Made by a program: the position numbers and the translations under genes. This document shows, piece after piece, positions 1-5,840 of a DNA stretch of 8,795 bases (the first letter of the stretch is position 1; every line of letters starts with the position of its first letter). The notes under the pieces were generated by a model. It did not search any database. It saw nothing but the letters and a program-made list of their open reading frames with translations, and was not told where the DNA came from. This DNA is from JBBDWZ01 sp050732575 (GTDB taxonomy: Bacteria > Gemmatimonadota > Gemmatimonadetes > Longimicrobiales > RSA9): assembly GCA_050732575.1 (NCBI GenBank), contig JBOHRF010000214.1, positions 1 through 8,795 on the forward strand. The letters are read 5' to 3'.

Positions 1-668
1 GTGCAGACCTGGGCCCAATGCGGGCTGAACATCGCATACTGGGCCTGCAATTGGGTGGCGGTCCATTCATGGCGCGACTGGAAGCGTTTGGCAAAACGTA
101 TCGAGACCTGGCGCAGGAGACACGCGAGAATCAGGTCATCAGCGGCGGCACGGGACGCAGTCGCGGTCTCGACGTGTTTGTGCGCTGGCCGGCATTCGCG
201 GGCATCAGCGGTCGCATGTCATACAGCTACATTCACGCGCGACGTACCGATCCCAACACCCTTATCCTGGCCCGCTCTCCGTTCGATATCACGCATGTGA
301 TGACATCCGTGCTGGAACGCCGCTTCGGGCCGGCCTGGGCGGTGAGTTTGGCCCTGCGCGCGGCTACCGGTCGGCCGTTCACACCGATCACATCCGCGCG
401 CTTTGACAGCGCCCGCGCCGTGTGGGAGCCTGCGTATGGAGCACCCAACTCAGAACGACTGCCTTCGTTCCAGCGCGTCGACGTGTCCATGAGCCGGCTG
501 ATCCCGCTGCCTGGCCAGCGGCTGCTGGTGGTGTTCGTCGCTGCCAACAACCTTTTCGATCGGATTAATGTTCATGACTACCGCTACGATGCCACTTACC
601 AGGCCCGCACGCCCGTGCGCAGTCAGTTCAAGCGCTCCATTTATTTCGGCGCTTCGGTTACTTTCTAA
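1..668 (+). CDS. TonB-dependent outer-membrane receptor, C-terminal part (5' end outside window)
   Basis: The reading frame is open from base 3 and ends at TAA 666-668, giving about 221 residues of a longer protein whose plug and N-terminal barrel lie before the window. The product would be an outer-membrane beta-barrel that imports a ligand using TonB energy; the ligand cannot be told from this part. What shows it: alternating beta-strand segments, the typical late-barrel phrase ANNLFDRINVHDYRYD, a run of strand-turn-strand units such as AVSLALRAATGRPFTP, and a last strand SIYFGASVTF ending in phenylalanine, the usual signal for barrel assembly by the BAM complex. The exported TPR gene follows directly on the same strand, so the two are probably co-transcribed. 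No frameshift is seen. The family call is fairly firm; the substrate is unknown. Confidence 0.85.
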   Translation, partial: ADLGPMRAEHRILGLQLGGGPFMARLEAFGKTYRDLAQETRENQVISGGTGRSRGLDVFVRWPAFAGISGRMSYSYIHARRTDPNTLILARSPFDITHVMTSVLERRFGPAWAVSLALRAATGRPFTPITSARFDSARAVWEPAYGAPNSERLPSFQRVDVSMSRLIPLPGQRLLVVFVAANNLFDRINVHDYRYDATYQARTPVRSQFKRSIYFGASVTF

Positions 669-678
669 ATTCAGCCTG

Positions 679-1422
679 ATGTTGTGCGTGGCATGGACGA
701 TGCCGCGCACAACGGTGCAGGCGCAAAGCGCAGCGCAGTGGGCAGACTCTGCGCGCATTGCCATTGAATCGGCGTACCTGGCCGGCGACCTGAACGCGCT
801 GACCAGCGCACGTGCCCTGGTCGAGCGGGCGCTGACGCGCTTTCCGGGTGATGCCTGGCTGCTCCATTACAACGGCTATGCCTTGTTTCGCGAGGTCAAC
901 CTGCGTCAGGGCCGATACCGGGAGAAGGACCTGGATCCGTATCTCGAGAAGGCGGAAGCGTTGCTGAAATCCTCGGCCGCCAAACAACCCATCCCGGAGA
1001 CGTACGCGCTGTTGTCATCCGTGATTGGCCAGCAAATCGGCGCCCATCCGCTCAAGGGTATGACCATGGGTCCGCGCTCCAACAGCGCCATGGAGGACGC
1101 GCTTGCGCACGGGCAGGACAACCCGCGTGTCTGGCTGTTGCGTGGCATTGGCGCCAGGTTCACACCCAAGCTGTTTGGCGGCGGTAACGAGCGCGCGGAA
1201 GAATATCTGCGTCGTGCCATTGCGCTGTACGAGCGCGATAGTGTGAAGCCGCCCGCACCCGGCTGGGGCCGCGATGAGGCGTGGGTTTGGCTGGGTCAAA
1301 TCTTCGAAGAGAACAAACAATGGGAGCAGGCGCGCCGCGCCTACGAACAGGCACTCCAATATGAGCCCCGCAACGGCTGGGTGCGTGATGAGCTTCTGCC
1401 CAACTTGAATAAGCGGAAGTAA
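679..1422 (+). CDS. Exported tetratricopeptide (TPR) repeat protein
   Basis: From ATG 679 the protein is 247 residues. The N-terminus has a short hydrophobic stretch ending VQAQ near residue 16, which looks like the end of a signal peptide, so I infer a periplasmic protein. The body is alpha-helical with TPR-type pairs: around residues 40-72 (ALVERALTRFPGDAWLLHYN), 150-185, and a clear C-terminal repeat at about 199-232 containing AWVWLGQIFEENKQWEQARR and YEQALQYEP. A glycine-rich KLFGGGNERAEEYL segment sits at 164-177. TPRs bind other proteins; the partner could be the upstream receptor. The start is uncertain: no good Shine-Dalgarno precedes 679. The frame also opens at ATG 568, overlapping the receptor by 101 bases, and a positively charged n-region (LRLLSKFS) is encoded just before 679, so the true start may be earlier. 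Confidence 0.75.
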   Translation: MLCVAWTMPRTTVQAQSAAQWADSARIAIESAYLAGDLNALTSARALVERALTRFPGDAWLLHYNGYALFREVNLRQGRYREKDLDPYLEKAEALLKSSAAKQPIPETYALLSSVIGQQIGAHPLKGMTMGPRSNSAMEDALAHGQDNPRVWLLRGIGARFTPKLFGGGNERAEEYLRRAIALYERDSVKPPAPGWGRDEAWVWLGQIFEENKQWEQARRAYEQALQYEPRNGWVRDELLPNLNKRK

Positions 1423-1424
1423 AC

Positions 1425-1507
1425 ACGTTTTCGTTTTCGCTTTCGCTTTCGAAAACATTCGGCAGTGCGAGGAAACGGATCGAAAGCGAAAACGAAAGCG
1501 AAAGCGT
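1425..1507. repeat. Long inverted repeat made of hexamer units between TPR and kinase genes
   Basis: The left arm 1426-1451 consists of CGTTTT, CGTTTT, CGCTTT, CGCTTT and CG. The right arm 1481-1506 consists of CGAAAG, CGAAAA, CGAAAG, CGAAAG and CG. The arms pair over 26 positions with two G-U wobbles and one C-A mismatch in the + strand RNA, and one further A-T pair at each end makes the stem about 28 bp with a 27-base loop. It starts three bases after the TPR stop and ends before the kinase ribosome-binding site. There is no T-run after either arm, so it does not look like a standard intrinsic terminator. It may be an mRNA-stabilising or attenuating hairpin, or a copy of a dispersed intergenic repeat. 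Confidence 0.85.
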
Positions 1508-1516
1508 AACAGAATC

Positions 1517-1522
1517 GAGAGG
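1517..1522 (+). promoter_or_regulatory. Ribosome-binding site supporting the GTG start of the kinase gene
   Basis: GAGAGG lies six bases before GTG 1529 and is the best Shine-Dalgarno match in this gap. It favours this start although it is not ATG. Confidence 0.6.
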
Positions 1523-1528
1523 TTTGGA

Positions 1529-2599
1529 GTGGCGGAGAACATCGAGCAGGCGCGCGCGCGGCCCTGGCTTTGGTACGCACTGGCCTGGACGCCGCCCTGG
1601 TTGTTGTACGCGGTGGCGGTCTCCGTGCAGCCGGAGACTACCTGGTGGCACGGGCTGATCTCGAGCCTGGTCATCGTGGGCGCGGCCGCGCTGGGCGGTG
1701 TTTTGGTGTGGCAGCTTTCCGGTCGCGTATCGTTTCCCGGACGCTCGCGCATCCGTTTTGCCTTGATTCATCTGTCCGCGTCAATGGTCTATGGCGCGTT
1801 TTGGCTGGGCGTGATGCAGGGCTGGTTGGTGCTGGTTGCCACGCGTGAGATTGCGGCCATGGTGATGCGCCAGGCTGGACTCTGGCAGTTCAGCACCGGC
1901 ATCTATGTGTATGGTCTGATTGCGGGCGTTTCCTATTTGTTGCGTACGCAACGGCAGCTGCGCGAGCGTGAAACGGCCACCGCGCGCGCCGAAGCCGCGG
2001 CCGCGCACGCGCAGTTGCATTCGCTGCGCTCGCACCTACAGCCGCACTTCCTGTTCAATGCGCTGCACGCGGTGGGATCGCTGGTACGCACCGATCCGGC
2101 GGCGGCGGACCGCGCCATCGAGCAACTGGGTGGACTCCTGCGGCACGCGCTCGATCACAGTCATCGCGAATCCGTTCCGCTCGGGAAGGAGTGGGAGTTC
2201 GTGCTGAGTTACCTGGCGCTCGAGCAGTTGCGCCTGGGTGAGCGTCTGCGCCTCGATTGCGATCTCGAGCCAGCCGCGCTCGATGTGCTCGTGCCACCCT
2301 TCCTGTTGCAGCCACTGATCGAGAATGCGGTGCGTCACGGCATTGCGCACCGGCCCGAGGGCGGCACCATCCGCGTGTCCGCCCAACGCCGCAATGGCAC
2401 GCTCGCTCTGCAGATCAGTGATGATGGTGCGGCCACGGCTGACCCGCGCCTCACGGCCGGTACCGGCTTTGGCCTGGAAGGCGTGCGCCAGCAAATCGAT
2501 GCTCTTTATGGCGGGCGCGGAGTACTCAACGTGCAGCGCCTGGCCAGCGGTGGTTTTGCCGTAACGCTCAACCTGCCGCTGGATGCGGAAGGCGCATGA
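1529..2599 (+). CDS. LytS/YehU-type membrane sensor histidine kinase
   Basis: This 356-residue protein has an N-terminal membrane region with about four hydrophobic segments (roughly residues 14-34, 42-63, 78-104, 121-138), then a charged, probably coiled-coil linker (about 139-166). The His_kinase domain follows, with the phospho-acceptor in QPHFLFNALH (His173). The ATPase domain shows an N-box PLIENAVRHGI (Asn266), a D-box ISDDG (296-300) and a glycine-rich GTGFGLEGVRQQIDALYG (311-328). It would autophosphorylate on His173 at the inner membrane and pass the phosphate to the response regulator encoded next; the two genes overlap by four bases (ATGA), so they are translationally coupled. All catalytic motifs look intact. 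There is no obvious periplasmic sensing domain, so the signal may be sensed within the membrane. GTG start with GAGAGG six bases upstream. Confidence 0.93.
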   Translation: MAENIEQARARPWLWYALAWTPPWLLYAVAVSVQPETTWWHGLISSLVIVGAAALGGVLVWQLSGRVSFPGRSRIRFALIHLSASMVYGAFWLGVMQGWLVLVATREIAAMVMRQAGLWQFSTGIYVYGLIAGVSYLLRTQRQLRERETATARAEAAAAHAQLHSLRSHLQPHFLFNALHAVGSLVRTDPAAADRAIEQLGGLLRHALDHSHRESVPLGKEWEFVLSYLALEQLRLGERLRLDCDLEPAALDVLVPPFLLQPLIENAVRHGIAHRPEGGTIRVSAQRRNGTLALQISDDGAATADPRLTAGTGFGLEGVRQQIDALYGGRGVLNVQRLASGGFAVTLNLPLDAEGA

Positions 2600-3339
2600 T
2601 CCGCACCTTGATTGCCGAGGATGAGCCGCTGGCCGCGCGCAAACTGCGTGACCTGATTGCTGATGAGGAGGATCTCGAGCTGGTAGGCGAGGCGCACGAT
2701 GGCCTCAGTGCGGCCGCGCAAATCGACGCGGTCAAGCCTGACCTGGTCTTCCTCGATGTGAGCATGCCCATCGCGTCCGGATTGGACACGCTCGAGCGTA
2801 TCGCGCATCGCCCGGCCGTGGTCTTCACCACCGCCTACGACCAGTTTGCGCTGGCCGCCTTCGAGCTGGCCGCGGTGGACTACCTGCTCAAGCCGTTCAG
2901 CCAGGAGCGCTTTCGCGAAGCCATGTCGCGCGTGCGCAGGCTGCTGGCCACACCTCTGGCCCATTCCGCCCTGGAGCGCGCGCAGGAAACACTGGGCCGC
3001 CGGCCACTCACACGTTTATTCGTGCGCGATCGCGATGCCACGCGCCCGTTGTCACTATCGTCAGTGGAAAGACTGGAAGCCCGCGATGACTATGTGGCCG
3101 TGCACGCCGCCGGTCGCACCTACCTGCTCGGTATCCCCTTGCAAAAGCTCGAAGACCGGCTCGACCCCGACCAGTTCGTGCGCATCCACCGCTCTCATAT
3201 CGTGAATATGGATTTCATCACTGCCATCCATGCGCATGATGCATCGCGCATGCTGGTCGAGCTCTCCGATGGCACCCGGGTAATCGCCAGTCGCAGTGGC
3301 AGTCAGCGCCTACGGCAGTTGGCGCAACCCGGCGCGTAG
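2596..3339 (+). CDS. LytTR-family response regulator
   Basis: This is a 247-residue cytoplasmic transcription regulator of normal family length. The receiver domain spans about residues 1-118: acidic pocket Glu8/Asp9, phospho-acceptor Asp54 in LVFLDVSMP, conserved Thr in VFTTAYDQFA (78-79) and Lys99 in DYLLKPF. The LytTR DNA-binding domain covers about 140-243, with RLEARDDYVAVHAAGRTYL, the typical FVRIHRSHIVNM (194-205) and a terminal DGTRVIASRSGSQRLRQL. It is the cognate partner of the LytS-type kinase, whose TGA overlaps its ATG. Regulators of this kind bind pairs of short direct repeats upstream of target promoters; I could not pick a convincing pair in this window. The gene ends three bases from the stop of a convergent gene. 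Confidence 0.94.
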   Translation: MIRTLIAEDEPLAARKLRDLIADEEDLELVGEAHDGLSAAAQIDAVKPDLVFLDVSMPIASGLDTLERIAHRPAVVFTTAYDQFALAAFELAAVDYLLKPFSQERFREAMSRVRRLLATPLAHSALERAQETLGRRPLTRLFVRDRDATRPLSLSSVERLEARDDYVAVHAAGRTYLLGIPLQKLEDRLDPDQFVRIHRSHIVNMDFITAIHAHDASRMLVELSDGTRVIASRSGSQRLRQLAQPGA

Positions 3340-3342
3340 TGC

Positions 3343-3798
3343 TTATTTGCGTAACATGAAAATGGCGCCGGCTACTACGGAACCGGTGATCACACCCAGC
3401 ACGTTGGAAACCATCTGGCGACCGCCCAGCGATTCTTTGTAACCGCGGTTGAACGAATCGCGGTAAGCTTCTGAGGCGCGCAGCAGCTCGGGATTGCGGG
3501 AGATGGACGGCGCGGGCCGAAGCAGGCGGTTCACGGTCCAGGAAACACCCGCGCCAATAGCGGCGTTGACCACCGCCGTACTCACGACCCGATTGTTGGT
3601 CACGGGTCCCTGGTCGAACGCGGTAAGCAACGTAATGGTAGCCGTGGACACGCCCCAGCCCATGGTTACGCGCGGCAAATTGCCGGCGGCGCGGCCGGAA
3701 ACATAGCCGTCCACCACGTCTACAACTTGCGCACGAGCGTCTGGAGGGCCGAGCAGCAAAAGGCCCAAAAGGAACGCGCCCACCCTGTTGAGATGCAT
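3343..3798 (-). CDS. Small exported or membrane protein of unknown function
   Basis: I do not recognise this 151-residue protein. Starting at ATG 3796-3798, it opens with a clear signal peptide (MHLNRVGAFLLGLLLLGPPD, then ARA before Gln24). The mature part has hydrophobic stretches at about 45-62, 70-88 and a C-terminal one at 128-148 (SNVLGVITGSVVAGAIFML) ending LRK, so it may sit in the inner membrane. Between them is a polar segment YRDSFNRGYKESLGGRQ (112-128). The frame is open 26 codons further upstream, but that extension has no signal-peptide character and the start chosen puts the n-region where it belongs. GGAGG is present at 3800-3804 but only one base from the ATG, which is unusually close. 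It is the last gene of the - strand block and converges on the LytTR gene. Confidence 0.65.
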   Translation of the reverse strand: MHLNRVGAFLLGLLLLGPPDARAQVVDVVDGYVSGRAAGNLPRVTMGWGVSTATITLLTAFDQGPVTNNRVVSTAVVNAAIGAGVSWTVNRLLRPAPSISRNPELLRASEAYRDSFNRGYKESLGGRQMVSNVLGVITGSVVAGAIFMLRK

Positions 3799-3870
3799 GC
3801 CTCCGTACCATCGTCGAGTTCGAACGGCCGGCCAATATGAGGCCAGATTCGTGCCTCGCGCCATATCGTC

Positions 3871-3901
3871 GGGCACACGGGTGCCGCCCCTCGATGTGCC
3901 C
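3871..3901. promoter_or_regulatory. Short dyad upstream of the small exported protein gene
   Basis: GGGCACA (3871-3877) and TGTGCCC (3895-3901) form a 7-bp inverted repeat with a 17-base gap, about 75 bases upstream of the ATG at 3798. It could be an operator or a leader hairpin. An alternative smaller hairpin (GGCAC/GTGCC) shares its left arm. Chance is a real possibility in G+C-rich sequence. Confidence 0.25.
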
Positions 3902-3927
3902 CGGGATGGTTAGCAAGGTGCACTGCC

Positions 3928-3960
3928 AAAGGCACGGAGCCGGCGCGAGGCTTCCGTGCC
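3928..3960 (-). terminator. Terminator-like hairpin after the DoxX/phosphatase gene
   Basis: Read on the - strand, GGCACGGA, an A bulge and GCC pair with GGC and TCCGTGCC, giving about 11 bp with a 7-base loop. TTT follows immediately. It lies about 53 bases after the stop of the fusion gene (TGA at 4014-4016) and before the next - strand gene, where a terminator would be expected. The T-run is short, so termination could be weak or absent. Confidence 0.5.
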
Positions 3961-4013
3961 GATTGCCATGGTCGTTGCATCGTGCCCGTCTGCACGCGCC
4001 AACATCAGGTTGG

Positions 4014-5243
4014 TCACTTCCACTCTGCCGCCCGCACCTGGGCAACCAAATCGAACGATGTACCGGTCGGCTTCACGATGATGCAATCGCCTTCCGCAAT
4101 CGAACCCTGGGGCAGCCGCAACATGCGATACAGCACGCCTTGATGCGTGTTGAGCACACGATTGCCACCGCCCTCCACGGTTGAGCCCAGCAGCTTGCGC
4201 AATCCTTCATCCTTGACCGCGCCTGAGCCATACAACGTGCTGTCGATGACGACCTTGCCGAACATCAGCTCCGCGCTGCGACGGGTCCGCTGGAACGGGC
4301 TGGCGCGCACGTCGGTGATGGGAATGCCGAGCGCGCGTATGGCCTGACCGGTGGCCGACGCCTGCCGTTCGCCATCTGCGGACAACACGCGCTGGGTCGA
4401 TGCATCGTTGAAGTCGATGGGCTGGCGATCTTCCCGCGTGTGATCCGTGATCGCATGCCGGCAGGCAAAGACGAAACCGCCTGACTCGAGTTGGCCAAGC
4501 AGCTCGGGCGTGAGCGAGCCGAGCCTGGGAGACTGTGCGTGCAGTGCGGAGGGCAGCGCAACACAGGCGACGCCCAGCAGAACGACGGGCGAAATCCCCG
4601 CCAGCCCGCGCGTTGCATACGCGGGGACGGTTGCGCCGCGGCGCAGGAGCATGGTCAGGGTCAGAGGCGCGGCGTAACTGCCGGCACGTTCCACGAACTC
4701 CCAGATGGGCGCGCCCGCCACCAGGAACAACGCTTCCGTGGCCAGCTTCCAGAGCGCGATCGATGCAAAGAGCGTCGCACTCGGACTGAGGATGCACGCC
4801 AGTGCCAGGCTCACCTCGAACGCGCCTTGAACCGGTGTCAGTGCGGGCGGCAGAGCGGCCCACGCGCCAGCCACCAACACGAGCAGCGCCAGCGGTACGC
4901 CGTAATTGCCCGCCCGCTCCAGGAACTCAGCGATACCCTGGCCGGCCAGCGGTCGAAGCGATGCCGTGAAGACACACCAGAGTGTGCCATACGCAAGCAA
5001 CGCGCGCGTAGGCCAGAACAACGCCAGAACACCCACCGCAATGTCTATCGCACCGACTACCGGCATGAGCCGCCACGCCCACACTTCGGGAATGCTGAAG
5101 ACTGCGAAATAGACGACCCACGCTTCCTTGCCCATGATGCCAAAAGCGCCGTGCCCGATGAAGCACAGGCACACGCCCACGCGCAGGAGCAGCGCTACGT
5201 TGTCCTGCTTGAACCAGCTTCCGAAACGAGTGGTGTAGTGCAC
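4014..5243 (-). CDS. DoxX-like membrane protein fused to a histidine-phosphatase domain
   Basis: This 409-residue protein has two parts. Residues 1 to about 200 are a multi-pass membrane region resembling the DoxX family (N-terminal ALLLRVGVCLCFIGHGAFG), with segments near 17-36, 58-77, 79-97, 113-133 and 142-177. It contains a partial internal repeat: EFLERAGNYGVPLAL (106-120) and EFVERAGSYAAPLTL (182-196). A hydrophobic stretch ending SALHAQ (about 215-236), much like a signal peptide, leads into a histidine-phosphatase domain: FACRHAITD (Arg262, His263 as phospho-acceptor), SPFQRTRRSAELMFG (Arg319) and NTHQGVL (His367). I infer that this domain faces the periplasm; its substrate is unknown. 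The GTG start is supported by AGGAGG (5250-5255) six bases upstream, but both are inside a strong hairpin. An internal ATG at residue 198 could give a separate exported phosphatase, but no Shine-Dalgarno precedes it. Confidence 0.82.
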   Translation of the reverse strand: MHYTTRFGSWFKQDNVALLLRVGVCLCFIGHGAFGIMGKEAWVVYFAVFSIPEVWAWRLMPVVGAIDIAVGVLALFWPTRALLAYGTLWCVFTASLRPLAGQGIAEFLERAGNYGVPLALLVLVAGAWAALPPALTPVQGAFEVSLALACILSPSATLFASIALWKLATEALFLVAGAPIWEFVERAGSYAAPLTLTMLLRRGATVPAYATRGLAGISPVVLLGVACVALPSALHAQSPRLGSLTPELLGQLESGGFVFACRHAITDHTREDRQPIDFNDASTQRVLSADGERQASATGQAIRALGIPITDVRASPFQRTRRSAELMFGKVVIDSTLYGSGAVKDEGLRKLLGSTVEGGGNRVLNTHQGVLYRMLRLPQGSIAEGDCIIVKPTGTSFDLVAQVRAAEWK

Positions 5244-5293
5244 CGGATTCCTCCTGTTGACGTTGCCACGCGCAACGTAGGAATCCGGTGCAC
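5238..5293 (-). promoter_or_regulatory. Hairpin enclosing the Shine-Dalgarno and GTG start of the DoxX/phosphatase gene
   Basis: Bases 5238-5252 (GTGCACCGGATTCCT) and 5279-5293 (AGGAATCCGGTGCAC) are perfect 15-base inverted repeats. Inside them, ACGTTGC (5260-5266) and GCAACGT (5272-5278) form a second 7-bp stem with a 5-base loop. The only unpaired part besides this loop is 5253-5259. In the - strand mRNA, the start codon GTG (5241-5243) and half of the AGGAGG Shine-Dalgarno (5250-5252) are paired, while the other half (5253-5255) is in the bulge. Such folding would be expected to hold translation down until opened, or the palindrome may be a protein-binding operator in DNA. The pairing is seen directly; the control role is inferred. 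Confidence 0.7.
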
Positions 5294-5363
5294 CTCAGTG
5301 GTGAAGGAACTGTGCAGGATGTGTAAGAGAAGTTTGAATGCGCTGATTTTTACCCTCGGGCCA

Positions 5364-5840
5364 CTAGGGACCCGACCTGGCGGCTTCGCGCTTGCCCTCC
5401 AGCTTGCGTGAAATGCCGGCCAGGCCCGGCATGGGCGCGGGCGATTCGATGGTACCACTGATATCGTCTCCTGCGATGGTCAACAGGAAATCCTGTGTGA
5501 TGGTGCGGCGCTGCTCCTGACCGTTGATGTTCACGGTCGCTTCCCTCGGTTCCGCGCTCAGCTTGATTTTGCCGTCCTGCACGGTGCCGCGCAGCGGGCT
5601 CGGCGGCCGGTTGGTGGGATCGTCGATCACGTGCCAGGTGCCGAAGATCGAATCGCCCCGCAACTCCAACGTAATACGCGCCTTGCTGCGCCCCGTGACC
5701 TGGATGCTGCCATCGCCGCTCATCTGGACGCGCGAATCAAAGTCGACCAGGTAAGTACCGGCTACTTTCGGCGCCTGTGCCTGGACCGCGGCCGCCCAGA
5801 GTAGGGGAAGGAAGGCCGTAAAACGGACGTGTGCTTTCAT
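5364..5840 (-). CDS. Small secreted beta-rich protein of unknown function
   Basis: This is a 158-residue protein with a signal peptide (MKAHVRFTAFLPLLWAAAVQ, cleavage likely after AQA at residue 23). The mature part is rich in short beta-strand-like segments and carries a repeated pattern of hydrophobic strand, Gly-Asp turn and Gly-Thr: ITLELRGDSIFGTWHV (56-71) and FLLTIAGDDISGTIES (118-133), with RGTVQDGKIKLSA (84-96) similar in form. This looks like a small beta-barrel or beta-sandwich, but I recognise no family. Its ATG overlaps the TGA of the metallophosphoesterase gene by four bases, so the two are translationally coupled and may act together in the envelope. GAGG lies about four bases before the ATG. 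The C-terminus is charged and proline/glycine-containing, with no membrane anchor. A 120-base gap with a hairpin separates it from the next gene. Confidence 0.75.
   Translation of the reverse strand: MKAHVRFTAFLPLLWAAAVQAQAPKVAGTYLVDFDSRVQMSGDGSIQVTGRSKARITLELRGDSIFGTWHVIDDPTNRPPSPLRGTVQDGKIKLSAEPREATVNINGQEQRRTITQDFLLTIAGDDISGTIESPAPMPGLAGISRKLEGKREAARSGP

Noticed and set aside
1426..1506. Hexamer tandem units considered as a small CRISPR-like or tandem-repeat array
   Set aside because: Units are contiguous, without spacers, and arranged as inverted arms, so a hairpin describes them better.
1015..1752. Open frame on the - strand through the hexamer hairpin, encoding a run of alternating Arg and Phe
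   Set aside because: The striking peptide repeat is only the translation of the hexamer repeat; the frame is antisense to the TPR and kinase genes.
3218..4045. Open frame of 275 codons on the - strand covering the small exported protein gene and the gap upstream
   Set aside because: Arg/Cys/His-rich product with no motif; the overlapping frame 3343-3798 has a clean signal peptide instead.
5238..5293. The 15-base inverted repeat considered as ends of a tiny transposon or MITE
   Set aside because: Only 26 bases lie between the arms, no target-site duplication is seen, and the arms contain the gene's own start signals.
5294..5363. Possible promoter (TACACA-like -10) upstream of the start-codon hairpin
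   Set aside because: No acceptable -35 element at a normal distance, so I do not call it.
5340..5372. Possible terminator after the small secreted protein gene (CCCT/AGGG with nearby A-run)
   Set aside because: The stem is only four base pairs and the run following on the coding strand is A, not T.
4491..5411. Open frame of 306 codons on the + strand opposite the DoxX/phosphatase gene
   Set aside because: Product is hydrophilic Arg/Gln-rich sequence without motifs, while the - strand frame has clear membrane and phosphatase motifs and a good ribosome-binding site.
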